Source of the DNA: Candidatus Blautia intestinipullorum
GTDB lineage: Bacteria; Bacillota; Clostridia; Lachnospirales; Lachnospiraceae
Assembly: GCA_019120475.1 (NCBI GenBank)
Contig: DWVA01000183.1
Location: 1-5,643, forward strand
DNA length: 5,643 bases
Direction of reading: 5' to 3'
The notes under the pieces were generated by a model. The model did no database searches, was not told the DNA's origin, and saw nothing but the letters and a program-made list of their open reading frames with translations. Below are positions 5,624-5,643 of this stretch, one piece after another (positions within the stretch are counted from its first letter, which is position 1; each line of letters begins with the position of its first letter). Both the position numbers and the translations under genes were made by a program.

Positions 5624-5632
5624 AGTATAGCA
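5624..5632 (-). promoter_or_regulatory. Extended -10 promoter element reading into IS110 leader
   Basis: On the minus strand the bases read TGCTATACT, an extended -10 (TGnTATAAT type). Transcription would start about 5617, right at the foot of the long hairpin. A -35 at normal spacing would fall beyond base 5643, so it cannot be checked here. In IS110 elements promoters can be completed at the circle junction. Confidence 0.4.
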
Positions 5633-5643
5633 TACAGACCTTG

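Larger units (their letters stand above)
5460..5628. repeat. 9-bp inverted repeat flanking the candidate guide RNA
   Basis: ATACTGTTT (5460-5468) and AAACAGTAT (5620-5628) are exact inverted copies about 150 nt apart. A further direct copy of the core ACAGTAT occurs at 5609-5615. The right arm overlaps the extended -10 and the left arm lies 14 nt ahead of the transposase ribosome binding site. It may be a long-range stem or a binding site; chance cannot be excluded for nine bases. Confidence 0.4.
5385..5643 (-). mobile_element. IS110-family element remnant, 5' (left) portion
   Basis: On the minus strand this region holds the start of an IS110-type transposase preceded by about 210 nt of structured leader, the arrangement at the left side of IS110-group elements, which lack terminal inverted repeats and carry a non-coding guide RNA there. 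The rest of the transposase and the far end are absent: the sequence passes straight into the DUF1810 remnant at about 5384. The element's other boundary must lie beyond base 5643. Truncation by deletion after insertion is the simplest reading. Confidence 0.7.

Overview
The window reads as chromosomal or accessory DNA of a low-GC Firmicute, most likely a gut Lachnospiraceae-type Clostridium relative. The grounds are AT-rich codon use, strong GGAGG-type ribosome binding sites, and the kinds of protein present (YARHG-domain secreted protein, Sel1-repeat protein, IS110-type transposase start). Species cannot be named from the sequence alone.

All protein genes except the IS remnant lie on the + strand, closely spaced (about 0-60 nt apart), and no convincing internal terminator is visible, so they could form one transcription unit. 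In order: (1) an open frame entering from the left edge, a short WYL-regulator-like helix-turn-helix stretch running in frame into the C-terminal third of a CpsB/YwqE-type PHP phosphatase (3-332); (2) an intact 2H phosphoesterase with both HxT motifs (352-1065); (3) the first 23 codons of an NMN/NaMN adenylyltransferase-like gene, cut off just before the next gene's ribosome binding site (1097-1165); (4) a Sel1/TPR-repeat protein with an unrecognised C-terminal domain (1192-2388); (5) a secreted YARHG-domain protein (2408-3256); (6) an intact ADP-ribosylglycohydrolase of the DraG family (3316-4368); (7) an unrecognised helical protein (4405-5151); (8) a DUF1810 gene broken by an internal frame-changing deletion and by truncation (5177-5384).

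The right edge (about 5385-5643) is the 5' end of an IS110-family element on the minus strand. It holds 16 codons of transposase (MIYVGIDVAKDKHDCF), a perfect AAGGAG ribosome binding site, and about 200 nt of structured non-coding sequence with an extended -10 promoter. In IS110-group elements this is where the bridge RNA (seekRNA) is encoded. The transposase body is missing.

Two themes stand out. First, several members point to NAD/ADP-ribose chemistry: the ADP-ribosylglycohydrolase, the 2H phosphoesterase (a fold that includes ADP-ribose cyclic phosphate phosphodiesterases) and the NMN-adenylyltransferase remnant, with DUF1810 and two unknown proteins beside them. Second, the locus is heavily eroded. 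At least four gene fragments or chimeras occur in 5.6 kb, each joined at a sharp boundary while adjacent genes stay intact. This suggests repeated deletion or recombination in a variable island. The functional reading of the cluster is inference; the motifs and junctions are visible in the sequence.
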